From assembly GCA_007122815.1 (NCBI GenBank), contig SKSV01000309.1, positions 1-5,169 of the forward strand: a stretch of 5,169 nucleotides of DNA. Reading direction: 5' to 3'. A program made the position numbers and the translations under genes. A model generated the notes under the pieces. It did no database searches. It was given only the letters and a program-made list of their open reading frames with translations, and had not been told where the DNA came from. Positions 1 to 5,169 of this stretch are shown piece after piece. The stretch's first letter is position 1; each line of letters begins with the position of its first letter. Source of the DNA: Trueperaceae bacterium (lineage in GTDB: Bacteria; Deinococcota; Deinococci; Deinococcales; Trueperaceae).

Positions 1-144
1 TATGCGCGCGACGCCGAGGCCGTAGGCGTCGGCCTTGACCGCCGCCATCAGGCGCACTCCCGCGGACAGCCGTGCACGCAGCACCTGGAGGTTGTGCCGA
101 AGCGCCGCGAGGTCGATGGTGACGGTGGGTCCCGTTGGCGTCAC
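1..144 (-). CDS. alr: Alanine racemase, N-terminal fragment (gene continues beyond the left edge)
   Basis: This is the N-terminal 48 residues of a fold-type III PLP enzyme that interconverts L- and D-alanine in the cytoplasm, supplying D-Ala for peptidoglycan. Visible are the conserved start of the TIM barrel ([18 protein letters not shown], about residues 9-26) and the cofactor motif [11 protein letters not shown] (32-42). In the family, Lys37 forms the Schiff base with PLP and Tyr41 contacts it. The usual His after AYG is Leu43 here. I chose GTG at 144-142 as start because it overlaps the TGA of the upstream transporter gene (GTGA, 4 nt), has a GGGAGG Shine-Dalgarno 11 nt upstream, and starts the protein about where family members start. 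An in-frame ATG at 180-178 would add 12 residues inside the transporter gene and is less likely. Identity is secure from the motif; the catalytic C-terminal part is outside the window. Confidence 0.93.
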   Translation of the reverse strand, partial: MTPTGPTVTIDLAALRHNLQVLRARLSAGVRLMAAVKADAYGLGVARI

Positions 145-1577
145 GGGGTCCGCTCCCTCCCGAGGCGCCACCAGTCCCATAGCGCCAGCGCCAGCGCTGC
201 GGCGATGACCAGTTGCACCACCAGCAGCACGTCGTGCAGGGCCCCGACCTGAGCTGCCACCGGCAGGTCGGTGGCCTCGCTACCGATAGGCGCGCCTGCG
301 CGCGTCACCGCCCGCGCGGCCCACACGCTGGCGAGCACCGCGATGCCGAGGACCTGCCCGAGGTTGCGCGTCAGTACCAGCAGTCCGCCTGCCGTGCCGG
401 AGCGAACACGCTTCACCGCCCCCATGATCGCGCTGTTGTTGGGGGTCTGGAAGGTCCCCATCCCCAGACCGACGGGCAGGAAGCTCAGGAGGTACCTCGG
501 CACGGTGGTGCTCTCGTCGAGTTGGCCGACCAGCAGGTAACCGAGCAGGATGCTGGTCAGACCGACGACGGTCACGGGCCGCTCGCCCACTCGGTCGGCC
601 GCCCAGCCGGCCACGGGAGCCATCACCACGAGCACCATGGGCACCACCGCCATCAGCAACCCCACGTGGCGAGGCGGGTAGCCCAAGACGCCCTCGAGGT
701 AGAAGGGCATGAGCAAGATGACGCCAGAGATCGCCACGAACGTGCACAGACCCGTCACGAGCCCGATCGAGAAGGCCGGCACGCTGAAGAGCCTCAAGTC
801 GACGACCGGCTCGCTGACGCGGCTCTCGATGACCACGAAGACGAGCGCCAGGGAGGCCGCCGCGGCGAAGAGCGCAAGCACCGAGGGGGCCGTGAACCCT
901 TGCGCCTGGCCGGTGGTTAGCGCCAGCGACAAGGCGGCGAGGGACAGCACTATGGTGACGGCGCCCGGCACGTCGAAGCGGCGGGTAACGCCCCCGCTGG
1001 CATCTCTGGGCACCACCCGCCAAGCCAGGTACCAGCCGGCCGCCACGACGAGAACGCCGCTCCCGAAGACCCAGCGCCACGAGACGGCGTCGGCGATCAG
1101 CCCACCCAAGCTCGGTCCGAAGACCACTCCCGCCGACATGACCGCGCCGTTGACGCCGAGCGCGCGACCGCGCAACTCGCTCGGGTACACGTCGGTGACG
1201 AGTGCCAGCCCGAGCGAGGTCAGCACCGCTCCGCCGACGCCCTGCAGGGCCCGGAGCGCTATCAGAGCCTCGATAGACGGGGCCAGAGCGCAGAGCGCCG
1301 AACCGAGGCCGAACAGCATGAAGCCCGCCAGGAACACGCGTCGCTTGCCGATCACCTCACCCAGGCGACCGATCACGGGCAGCAGCGCCAGCGACGCCAG
1401 CACGTACGAGAGCACCACCCACTGCACCGTCGCGAAGGGCGCCTCGAAGGCTTCGACGAGCCCGGGGAGAACCACGTTCACCCCGGTCGCCATCACGCTG
1501 GCGGAGAACGACCCCAGCGCGGAGGCCGCGAGCACGTAGCGCCGGCCGAGCGGGACGGTGGTCTCGACGTCGGTCAT
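141..1577 (-). CDS. MFS transporter, DHA2 (EmrB/QacA-like, 14-TM) family
   Basis: A 478-residue inner-membrane protein, typical in length for the drug:H+ antiporter-2 family. About 14 hydrophobic segments can be traced, near residues 14-34, 52-70, 80-98, 105-128, 140-162, 168-187, 204-221, 231-250, 270-292, 303-322, 333-350, 362-380, 396-418 and 446-467. Family motifs are present: motif A as [11 protein letters not shown] (70-80), motif B around LRALQG (108-113), motif C as GPSLGG (154-159), SWRWVF (166-171), and the late signature around [11 protein letters not shown] (376-386). The TM1 motif normally written LDxTVVNVALP reads [11 protein letters not shown] (28-38), so the usual Asp is Met29. 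The ATG at 1577 is the only plausible start because an in-frame TGA lies just upstream (1589-1587); no good Shine-Dalgarno is visible. It is the first gene of an operon with alr (4-nt overlap). The family exports toxic compounds or metabolites by proton exchange. The substrate cannot be read here, and the altered TM1 makes the coupling uncertain. Confidence 0.9.
   Translation of the reverse strand: MTDVETTVPLGRRYVLAASALGSFSASVMATGVNVVLPGLVEAFEAPFATVQWVVLSYVLASLALLPVIGRLGEVIGKRRVFLAGFMLFGLGSALCALAPSIEALIALRALQGVGGAVLTSLGLALVTDVYPSELRGRALGVNGAVMSAGVVFGPSLGGLIADAVSWRWVFGSGVLVVAAGWYLAWRVVPRDASGGVTRRFDVPGAVTIVLSLAALSLALTTGQAQGFTAPSVLALFAAAASLALVFVVIESRVSEPVVDLRLFSVPAFSIGLVTGLCTFVAISGVILLMPFYLEGVLGYPPRHVGLLMAVVPMVLVVMAPVAGWAADRVGERPVTVVGLTSILLGYLLVGQLDESTTVPRYLLSFLPVGLGMGTFQTPNNSAIMGAVKRVRSGTAGGLLVLTRNLGQVLGIAVLASVWAARAVTRAGAPIGSEATDLPVAAQVGALHDVLLVVQLVIAAALALALWDWWRLGRERTP
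154..161 (-). promoter_or_regulatory. Ribosome binding site of alr
   Basis: On the minus strand the sequence GGGAGGGA lies inside the 3' end of the transporter gene. Its GGGAGG core ends 11 nt before the GTG at 144. It supports the GTG start over the ATG at 180 and fits a translationally coupled second gene. Confidence 0.6.
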
Positions 1578-1637
1578 CGCGCTGCATCACACCACGCGCC
1601 GGCACCGCGTCGAGCGGGCGCCTGGCTACACTGGAGC
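1578..1637. promoter_or_regulatory. Divergent intergenic region between the MFS gene and recG
   Basis: This 60-bp gap must hold the start signals for both directions. The recG side has a clear TANNNT box close to its start. On the transporter side the best candidate is a weak TGTGAT (minus strand, 1591-1586) ending 8 nt before the ATG; there is neither TANNNT nor a good Shine-Dalgarno. I saw no clear operator palindrome. Confidence 0.5.
1627..1632 (+). promoter_or_regulatory. -10 box (TACACT) of a likely leaderless recG promoter
   Basis: TACACT fits the TANNNT consensus and ends 5 nt before the GTG at 1638, so transcription would begin at or next to the start codon. GGAG at 1633-1636 is only 1 nt from the GTG, too close to act as a Shine-Dalgarno. 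No good -35 hexamer is visible at the usual 16-18 bp spacing. TANNNT boxes about 7 bp before the ORF mark leaderless genes in Deinococcus (established), which supports this reading. Confidence 0.6.
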
Positions 1638-4016
1638 GTGCCGACGCCCGCCGAACTACGCGACAGGCTCCGTCGCCCGCTCGAGCGCGAACTCGCCACG
1701 GGCTGTCGCGACACGGTGGTGCTGGGGGGCCTGGAGCGCATGCTAGCCACGCTGCCAGGCCCTCTCGACGGTGTCGTGGAGTTGCTGGACGGTTACTCGG
1801 AGTGGCTGCCCGACGAGCGCCGCAGCGCCGTGGAAGCGGCCTTGCGGCACCTCGAAGCCAGCGAGGCACCCGCTGCAGCCAGCCGATCGGACGCTTCCTC
1901 TCCGGAGGACGCCGGCGCCACGCGACCGGCTCGTGAGAGCCTTGCTCGAGACGGCGAGATCGACGAGCTGTTGGACTCCCCCCTGGAGCGACGCGCCGTC
2001 GACATCGGCAAGCACGCTCCTCGCAAGCTCGCCGAGATCGGCATCACCACCTACCGTCACCTCCTCGAGCACGTGCCTCGTCGCTGGGAGGACCGCCGCA
2101 CCCTGCCCAGCTTCGCGATGGCCGCCTCGCTGGAGCAAGCGACCGTGGCGGGGACGCTGCTGGGCCGCAAGTCGCTTCCGACCCGACGCGGTCTGCACGT
2201 GTTGCGAGCTGTGCTCGAGGACCAGGCGGGGGAACGCCTCAGCGCGGTCTGGTTCAACCAGCCATGGTTGGAGAGGCAGCTCTTCCCGGGGCAACGGCTC
2301 GTTGTCAGCGGGCGCTTGAAGCGCCGCGGGCGGCAGCTCGAACTGGCGGTCACCGGTTTCGAGGTGGACGAGGGCGGTCCCAGCCTGTCGACGGGGCGCA
2401 TCGTGGCGATCTACCCGACCACTCAGGGGACCAGCCAAGCCTACCTGCGCGCCTCGGTGGACGCGCTCTTGCGGGCGCTGCCGCGCTTGCCCGACCCACT
2501 CCCCGCGCGCCTGTGCCGCGAACTCGAGCTCGTAGAGCGCGACCGCGCCTGGCGCGACCTGCACCAGCCGCCCGACGAAGCTGCGCTGCGCGCCGCCCGC
2601 CAGCGGCTCACGTTCGAGGAGTACTTGCTGCTCGAGCTGCGTATGCTCTCGCAACGCGACCCGAGCCTCAGCGGTCGTCGACTCGTCGCCGAGCCCGAGG
2701 AGCTCGAGCGCTTCCGCTCAGCGCTCCCCTTCGACCTAACGGCCGCTCAGGAGCGAGCGCTGGCCGAGGTGCTCGCCGACATGGCGACGCCCAGGCAGAT
2801 GGCGCGCCTACTGCAGGGTGACGTCGGTTCAGGCAAGACGGCGGTGGCGGCCGCGGCGGTCTGGGTCGCCACCAGGACCGGTGGCCAAGCGGCGGTCATG
2901 GCGCCCACCGAGATCCTCGCCCGCCAGCACTTCCTGAACCTCACCGAGCTGCTCTGGCCGCTGGGGCTAGGCATCGACCTGCTGACCGGCAGCGTCACGG
3001 GACGCGATCGGCAGGCGGTGCTGGCGCGCGTGAGTGGTGGTCAGACGGAGCTGCTCGTCGGCACCCACGCGCTCATCCAGGAGACCGTGGCGTTCCGCGA
3101 TCTCGCCCTCGCCGTCATAGACGAGGAGCATCGCTTCGGGGTCGAGCAGAGGCGCAAGCTGCTGCGACACCGACCAGACGTGCTGGTGATGAGCGCCACC
3201 CCGATACCGCGCTCCCTGGCCCTCACCCACTACGGCGACCTCGACCTGAGCGTGATCGACGAGCTTCCGCCCGGCAGGCAGCCGGTGAGCACCGAACTGC
3301 GCCGTGCGAACGAGCGCCAGGCCGTCTACCGGGAGCTGCTGCGCGACCTTCAGGACGGCCGGCAAGCGTACGTCGTCGCGCCGCTGGTGGCGGAGAGCGA
3401 GGCGCTCGACGAGGTCAGCTCCGCCACCCGGCTGGCGGACGACCTGCGGGCGATGTGGCCCGACAGCGTGCGCCTCGCCCTGCTCCACGGGCGCATGCCC
3501 GGGCCCGAGAAGGAGGCCGTCATGGAGGCCTTCCGGCGGGGCGAACACGACGTGCTGGTCAGCACCACGGTGATCGAGGTGGGGGTGGACGTGCCGCGGG
3601 CGAGCGTCATGGTGATCGAGAACGCGGAGCGTTTCGGCCTCGCCCAGCTGCACCAGCTCCGGGGTCGGGTGGGGCGGGGCTCGCTGAAGAGCCGCTGCGT
3701 GCTGATCGCCGGAGACGCTGGCCGCGAGACCATGCGCAGGCTGCGGGTGGTCGCCAAGCACACCGACGGGTTCGTCATCGCCGAGCACGACCTGGCGCTG
3801 CGAGGGCCGGGCGAGCTGCGCGGGACCCGGCAGTCGGGCCTGCCGGACCTGCGCTTCGGCGACCTCGCGCAGGACCTCGAGCTCATCGAGCGAGCTCGCG
3901 AGGTGGCCGAGAGGGTCCTCGCGGCAGACCCGCGCCTCGAGCGCCCCTGGGCAGCGGGCTTGCGTGAGGCATTGAGGCGCCAACAGCGCGCCGCCGGCTT
4001 CCGTGAGACGCTCTGA
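1638..4016 (+). CDS. recG: ATP-dependent DNA helicase RecG
   Basis: RecG is a superfamily 2 double-stranded-DNA translocase that remodels stalled forks, D-loops, R-loops and Holliday junctions. This 792-residue copy begins with a helical extension (1-70) and an Ala/Ser/Glu/Asp-rich linker (71-105), then the wedge/OB region (about 115-320, with [20 protein letters not shown] at 123-142 and PRRWEDR at 147-153). Helicase motifs follow in order: DLTAAQ (366-371), Walker A GDVGSGKT (394-401), Ia [10 protein letters not shown] (422-431), DEEH box (495-498), [14 protein letters not shown] (519-529), LLHGRM (615-620), [14 protein letters not shown] (641-653) and [12 protein letters not shown] (672-681). 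The C-terminal TRG region has [20 protein letters not shown] (710-729) and GTRQSG (729-734). All are intact, so the gene looks functional. The Walker B box is DEEH rather than RecG's usual DEQH. The length exceeds E. coli RecG (about 690) but matches Thermotoga and Deinococcus types with an N-terminal domain. The GTG start is chosen because of the TACACT box just upstream. Confidence 0.98.
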   Translation: MPTPAELRDRLRRPLERELATGCRDTVVLGGLERMLATLPGPLDGVVELLDGYSEWLPDERRSAVEAALRHLEASEAPAAASRSDASSPEDAGATRPARESLARDGEIDELLDSPLERRAVDIGKHAPRKLAEIGITTYRHLLEHVPRRWEDRRTLPSFAMAASLEQATVAGTLLGRKSLPTRRGLHVLRAVLEDQAGERLSAVWFNQPWLERQLFPGQRLVVSGRLKRRGRQLELAVTGFEVDEGGPSLSTGRIVAIYPTTQGTSQAYLRASVDALLRALPRLPDPLPARLCRELELVERDRAWRDLHQPPDEAALRAARQRLTFEEYLLLELRMLSQRDPSLSGRRLVAEPEELERFRSALPFDLTAAQERALAEVLADMATPRQMARLLQGDVGSGKTAVAAAAVWVATRTGGQAAVMAPTEILARQHFLNLTELLWPLGLGIDLLTGSVTGRDRQAVLARVSGGQTELLVGTHALIQETVAFRDLALAVIDEEHRFGVEQRRKLLRHRPDVLVMSATPIPRSLALTHYGDLDLSVIDELPPGRQPVSTELRRANERQAVYRELLRDLQDGRQAYVVAPLVAESEALDEVSSATRLADDLRAMWPDSVRLALLHGRMPGPEKEAVMEAFRRGEHDVLVSTTVIEVGVDVPRASVMVIENAERFGLAQLHQLRGRVGRGSLKSRCVLIAGDAGRETMRRLRVVAKHTDGFVIAEHDLALRGPGELRGTRQSGLPDLRFGDLAQDLELIERAREVAERVLAADPRLERPWAAGLREALRRQQRAAGFRETL

Positions 4017-4046
4017 CGAAGATGAGCGACGCTCTGAGGAAGATGA
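4007..4046 (+). repeat. Tandem 21-bp direct repeat across the recG stop codon
   Basis: Bases 4007-4025 recur at 4028-4046 with a single mismatch (C4017 versus G4038), a 19-nt unit at 21-bp period. The unit begins GACGCTCTGA and ends GAAGATGA. The first copy contains the recG TGA (4014-4016); the second has the same TGA in the same frame because the period is a multiple of three. It looks like a recent slippage duplication at the gene end. Confidence 0.8.
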
Positions 4047-4063
4047 TGGAGGTGGACGTGTGA
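4022..4063 (+). CDS. Possible 13-codon mini-ORF downstream of recG
   Basis: ATG at 4022 opens 13 codons (MSDALRKMMEVDV) ending at TGA 4061-4063, 5 nt after the recG stop. It lies mostly in the second copy of the 21-bp repeat. Its own ribosome binding site is poor, although ribosomes finishing recG could re-initiate here. A shorter start at 4043 or 4046 follows an AGGA at 4037-4040. The peptide resembles nothing I know. If translated, its role would more likely be coupling than a product. It could equally be chance. Confidence 0.25.
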   Translation: MSDALRKMMEVDV

Positions 4064-4089
4064 CGCACGTGATGGAGGTGAGCGCGTGA
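4060..4089 (+). CDS. Possible 9-codon mini-ORF linking to the membrane-protein gene
   Basis: GTG at 4060 opens nine codons (MTHVMEVSA) ending at TGA 4087-4089. It has a good Shine-Dalgarno (GGAGG, 4048-4052) 7 nt upstream. Its start overlaps the preceding mini-ORF's stop as GTGA (4060-4063), and its stop overlaps the next gene's start as GTGA (4086-4089). Spacing and overlap are the same as for the real gene at 4086, because this stretch is a near copy of that gene's initiation region. There is no evidence that the peptide itself matters. Confidence 0.3.
   Translation: MTHVMEVSA
4074..4081 (+). promoter_or_regulatory. Strong ribosome binding site of the membrane-protein gene
   Basis: GGAGGTGA matches the anti-Shine-Dalgarno consensus closely, with GGAGG ending 7 nt before the GTG at 4086. 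It fixes the start of this gene and contrasts with recG and the lipoprotein gene, which lack a usable Shine-Dalgarno. Confidence 0.8.
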
Positions 4090-4598
4090 GGACTCTCGGA
4101 CGGTTGTTCATCGGCGTGATCCTGTTGGGTCTGATGCTCGGGTTCTTCCTGCGCGGGCGCTGGCCACGCCGCCACCTGCGCTGGTTGTTCGTCGCGTGCT
4201 TCGTCCCCGCAGTGGTCCATGCGGTGTTCGTCGCCGTCGGGGCGGTTGGCGCGAGCGTCGAACCCGCTTGGGTCATCTCCTACCTAGGGGTCGTGTCGAT
4301 CAGCGTCGTTGCCGCTTGGTGGTACCTCCTCCGGTTGGTGCCCACACACCCCTTCAGCGCGGCTCTGGTGGTGCCCGGGCAAGCCTTGCTACAAGGGCTC
4401 GCCACGGGCGGGCTGGAGCGGGTCGTGATCGCACGCGGCGCCGCCGTCGACCCTGTCGCGACCGCGGTCTTCGGCGGGGTCGCGCTGCTCCTGGGCGCCG
4501 CGCTGCTCGTGGTCTTGCCCACCAGGGAGCACTTCCCCAACCTGCCGCGCGCTCCCGCTTGGTGGGTGGCGCTGATGCGCACGTTAGGCAAACGCTGA
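4086..4598 (+). CDS. Conserved-looking integral membrane protein of unknown function (4 TM)
   Basis: I do not recognise this 170-residue protein. It is strongly hydrophobic, with likely membrane helices near residues 5-22, 33-55, 61-83 and 125-145, plus a weaker hydrophobic stretch at about 90-106. Arg/His-rich segments follow TM1 (RGRWPRRHLR, 23-32), and the C-terminus is basic (MRTLGKR). By the positive-inside rule this puts the TM1-TM2 loop in the cytoplasm. There is no cleavable signal, no catalytic motif, and only one Cys (38). The GTG start is supported by the excellent Shine-Dalgarno just upstream. The gene follows recG by 69 bp on the same strand with no terminator between them, so it is probably co-transcribed with recG. 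A WHy-domain lipoprotein gene follows 27 bp later, which makes an envelope role possible but unproven. Confidence 0.8.
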   Translation: MRTLGRLFIGVILLGLMLGFFLRGRWPRRHLRWLFVACFVPAVVHAVFVAVGAVGASVEPAWVISYLGVVSISVVAAWWYLLRLVPTHPFSAALVVPGQALLQGLATGGLERVVIARGAAVDPVATAVFGGVALLLGAALLVVLPTREHFPNLPRAPAWWVALMRTLGKR

Positions 4599-4613
4599 GA
4601 CGATGGCCTCTGG

Positions 4614-4619
4614 TAGATT
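4614..4619 (+). promoter_or_regulatory. -10 box (TAGATT) of a likely leaderless promoter for the lipoprotein gene
   Basis: TAGATT fits TANNNT and ends exactly 6 nt before the ATG at 4626, so the ATG would be the +1 position. The intervening GGTGGT is not a good Shine-Dalgarno. No clear -35 is seen at 17 bp; CTGAGA at 4595-4600 is weakly similar but only 13 bp away. The TAG is also the in-frame stop that closes the reading frame upstream of the ATG. Confidence 0.6.
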
Positions 4620-4625
4620 GGTGGT

Positions 4626-5169
4626 ATGAGCGTACGACGGGTGCTCGTCCCGACCCTCCGCTCCGCCGCCGCTCGCGCGCTGCGCTGGCGTAGTGCTGGT
4701 GCGCTGGTGGCGTGCGCTGCGCTGCTGGCGGTGGCGTCTTGCGCTCCCGGCGCCGGAGACGGCGAGATCACCTCCGCCACCCCCCTCGGCGAGGTCTTCG
4801 CGCCGCGCTTCGAGGTCGACTCCAGGGCCAGCTTCATCGAGCGTTTCGACCCTCCCGGTGCTGGTGCCGGTCTCGCCCTCGCGCTGGCCGTCGAGGTTCA
4901 CAACCCGAACGGTTTCGCGATCGTCCTGCAGCGCGTCGACTACCGCCTCCTGATCGACGGTGAGGTGGTGGGGGAGTCCAGCCTCGAGACCGATCTGGAG
5001 CTTCCCGCCAACGGCAGCGCTCCGCTCGTTTGGAAGGTGGACGCCGACCTGACGGAACTGCCCGCCTTGTGGCTCCAGGTGGTGCGCGCCTTCGCCGGAG
5101 AGCCCCTCCCGTTCGCACTCGAGGGTCAGCTCGTCTTCGCCTCCCAGACGTACGCCTTCACCACCTTGA
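4626..5169 (+). CDS. WHy-domain (LEA14-like, LEA type 2) lipoprotein, 3' end beyond the window
   Basis: The frame from ATG 4626 is open to the window end, giving 181 residues with no stop. The N-terminus has a long Arg-rich region (1-23), a hydrophobic core (24-37) and the lipobox VASC (36-39), so Cys39 should be lipidated and the mature protein anchored in the envelope. After a short linker, residues about 55-181 resemble a WHy/LEA14 beta-sandwich: alternating hydrophobic strands, the hallmark VEVHNPNGFAI (89-99), then VDYRLLIDGEVVGES (104-118) and LPANGSAPLVWKV (126-138). WHy domains occur in plant LEA14 and in stress-related bacterial proteins, including DrwH of Deinococcus radiodurans. 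A protective or envelope-maintenance role is inferred. No in-frame start precedes ATG 4626 because TAG 4614-4616 closes the frame. It probably has its own leaderless promoter and may also be read through from the preceding gene. Confidence 0.87.
   Translation, partial: MSVRRVLVPTLRSAAARALRWRSAGALVACAALLAVASCAPGAGDGEITSATPLGEVFAPRFEVDSRASFIERFDPPGAGAGLALALAVEVHNPNGFAIVLQRVDYRLLIDGEVVGESSLETDLELPANGSAPLVWKVDADLTELPALWLQVVRAFAGEPLPFALEGQLVFASQTYAFTTL

Larger units (their letters stand above)
4044..4089 (+). repeat. Duplicated translation-initiation region (26-bp offset)
   Basis: TGATGGAGGTG occurs at 4044-4054 and again at 4070-4080. After a short divergent stretch both copies resume as GTGA (4060-4063 and 4086-4089). 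Each copy therefore has GGAGG, a 7-nt spacer and a GTG start overlapping a TGA stop. The gene start at 4086 uses the second copy. Confidence 0.7.

Noticed and set aside
178..180. ATG as an alternative alr start
   Set aside because: It would extend Alr by 12 residues into the transporter gene and lacks the GTGA coupling and well-placed Shine-Dalgarno of the GTG at 144.
213..920. 235-codon plus-strand frame with a His-rich translation
   Set aside because: Shadow of the MFS gene. The translation is dominated by His, Arg, Gln and Asp from complementary GC-rich codons, with no fold or motif.
1633..1636. GGAG as a Shine-Dalgarno for recG
   Set aside because: It ends 1 nt before the GTG, too close for normal ribosome positioning.
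1743..2654. 303-codon minus-strand frame opposite the recG 5' half
   Set aside because: Entirely inside recG on the other strand, with no recognisable domain and no start signals.
4056..4070. Inverted repeat ACGTG-5 nt-CACGT as a terminator or operator
   Set aside because: The stem has only 5 bp, no T-tract follows, and the Shine-Dalgarno of the next gene comes directly after. It could be a weak hairpin around the mini-ORF start, but that is not supportable.
2967..4220. 417-codon open frame antisense to recG
   Set aside because: It runs opposite intact recG in GC-rich DNA, where long antisense frames are expected. Its translation is low-complexity (His, Gln, Arg, Pro-rich) with no domain.
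4280..4837. 185-codon minus-strand frame across the membrane-protein and lipoprotein genes
   Set aside because: It overlaps two better supported plus-strand genes and has a low-complexity Ala/Ser/Thr/Arg translation.
4693..4963. Two plus-strand frames of 83-86 codons (from 4693 and 4712)
   Set aside because: They are out of frame with the lipoprotein, whose lipobox and NPN motif show which frame is real.

Overview
The window is GC-rich bacterial DNA and is almost fully coding. Its features point to the Deinococcota, probably a Truepera-like lineage (inference, moderate confidence). The clues are a RecG with a long N-terminal extension (792 aa), a WHy/LEA14-type lipoprotein, and two genes whose start codon lies 5-6 nt after a TANNNT box with no usable Shine-Dalgarno sequence. 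That last arrangement matches the leaderless-transcript promoters described in Deinococcus.

Left part, minus strand (1-1577): a DHA2-type (14-TM) MFS exporter gene is followed by the first 48 codons of an alanine racemase gene (alr), which runs off the left edge. The two overlap by 4 nt in a GTGA arrangement, so they are very likely one translationally coupled operon. A 60-bp gap (1578-1637) separates them from divergently transcribed recG.

Right part, plus strand (1638-5169): recG (ATP-dependent DNA helicase for stalled-fork and Holliday-junction processing) is followed by a 69-bp gap, then a 170-aa four-helix membrane protein of unknown function. A 27-bp gap follows, then a WHy-domain lipoprotein gene that continues past the right edge. 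This lipoprotein frame is open to the window end and was recognised by translating it directly.

The most unusual stretch is the recG-to-membrane-protein junction (4007-4089). It contains a 21-bp tandem duplication across the recG stop codon. It also has a second, 26-bp-offset near-duplication of a ribosome binding site with its GTG start. Together these create two possible mini-ORFs (13 and 9 codons) chained by GTGA overlaps into the membrane-protein gene, which suggests either translational coupling or a slippage scar.

The genes do not form an obvious single pathway. They are cell-wall D-alanine supply with an exporter on one side, and DNA repair with envelope/stress functions on the other. 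I saw no mobile element, CRISPR array, tRNA, rRNA or convincing intrinsic terminator. No gap exceeds 300 bases, and I found no evidence for a new defence or biosynthetic system.
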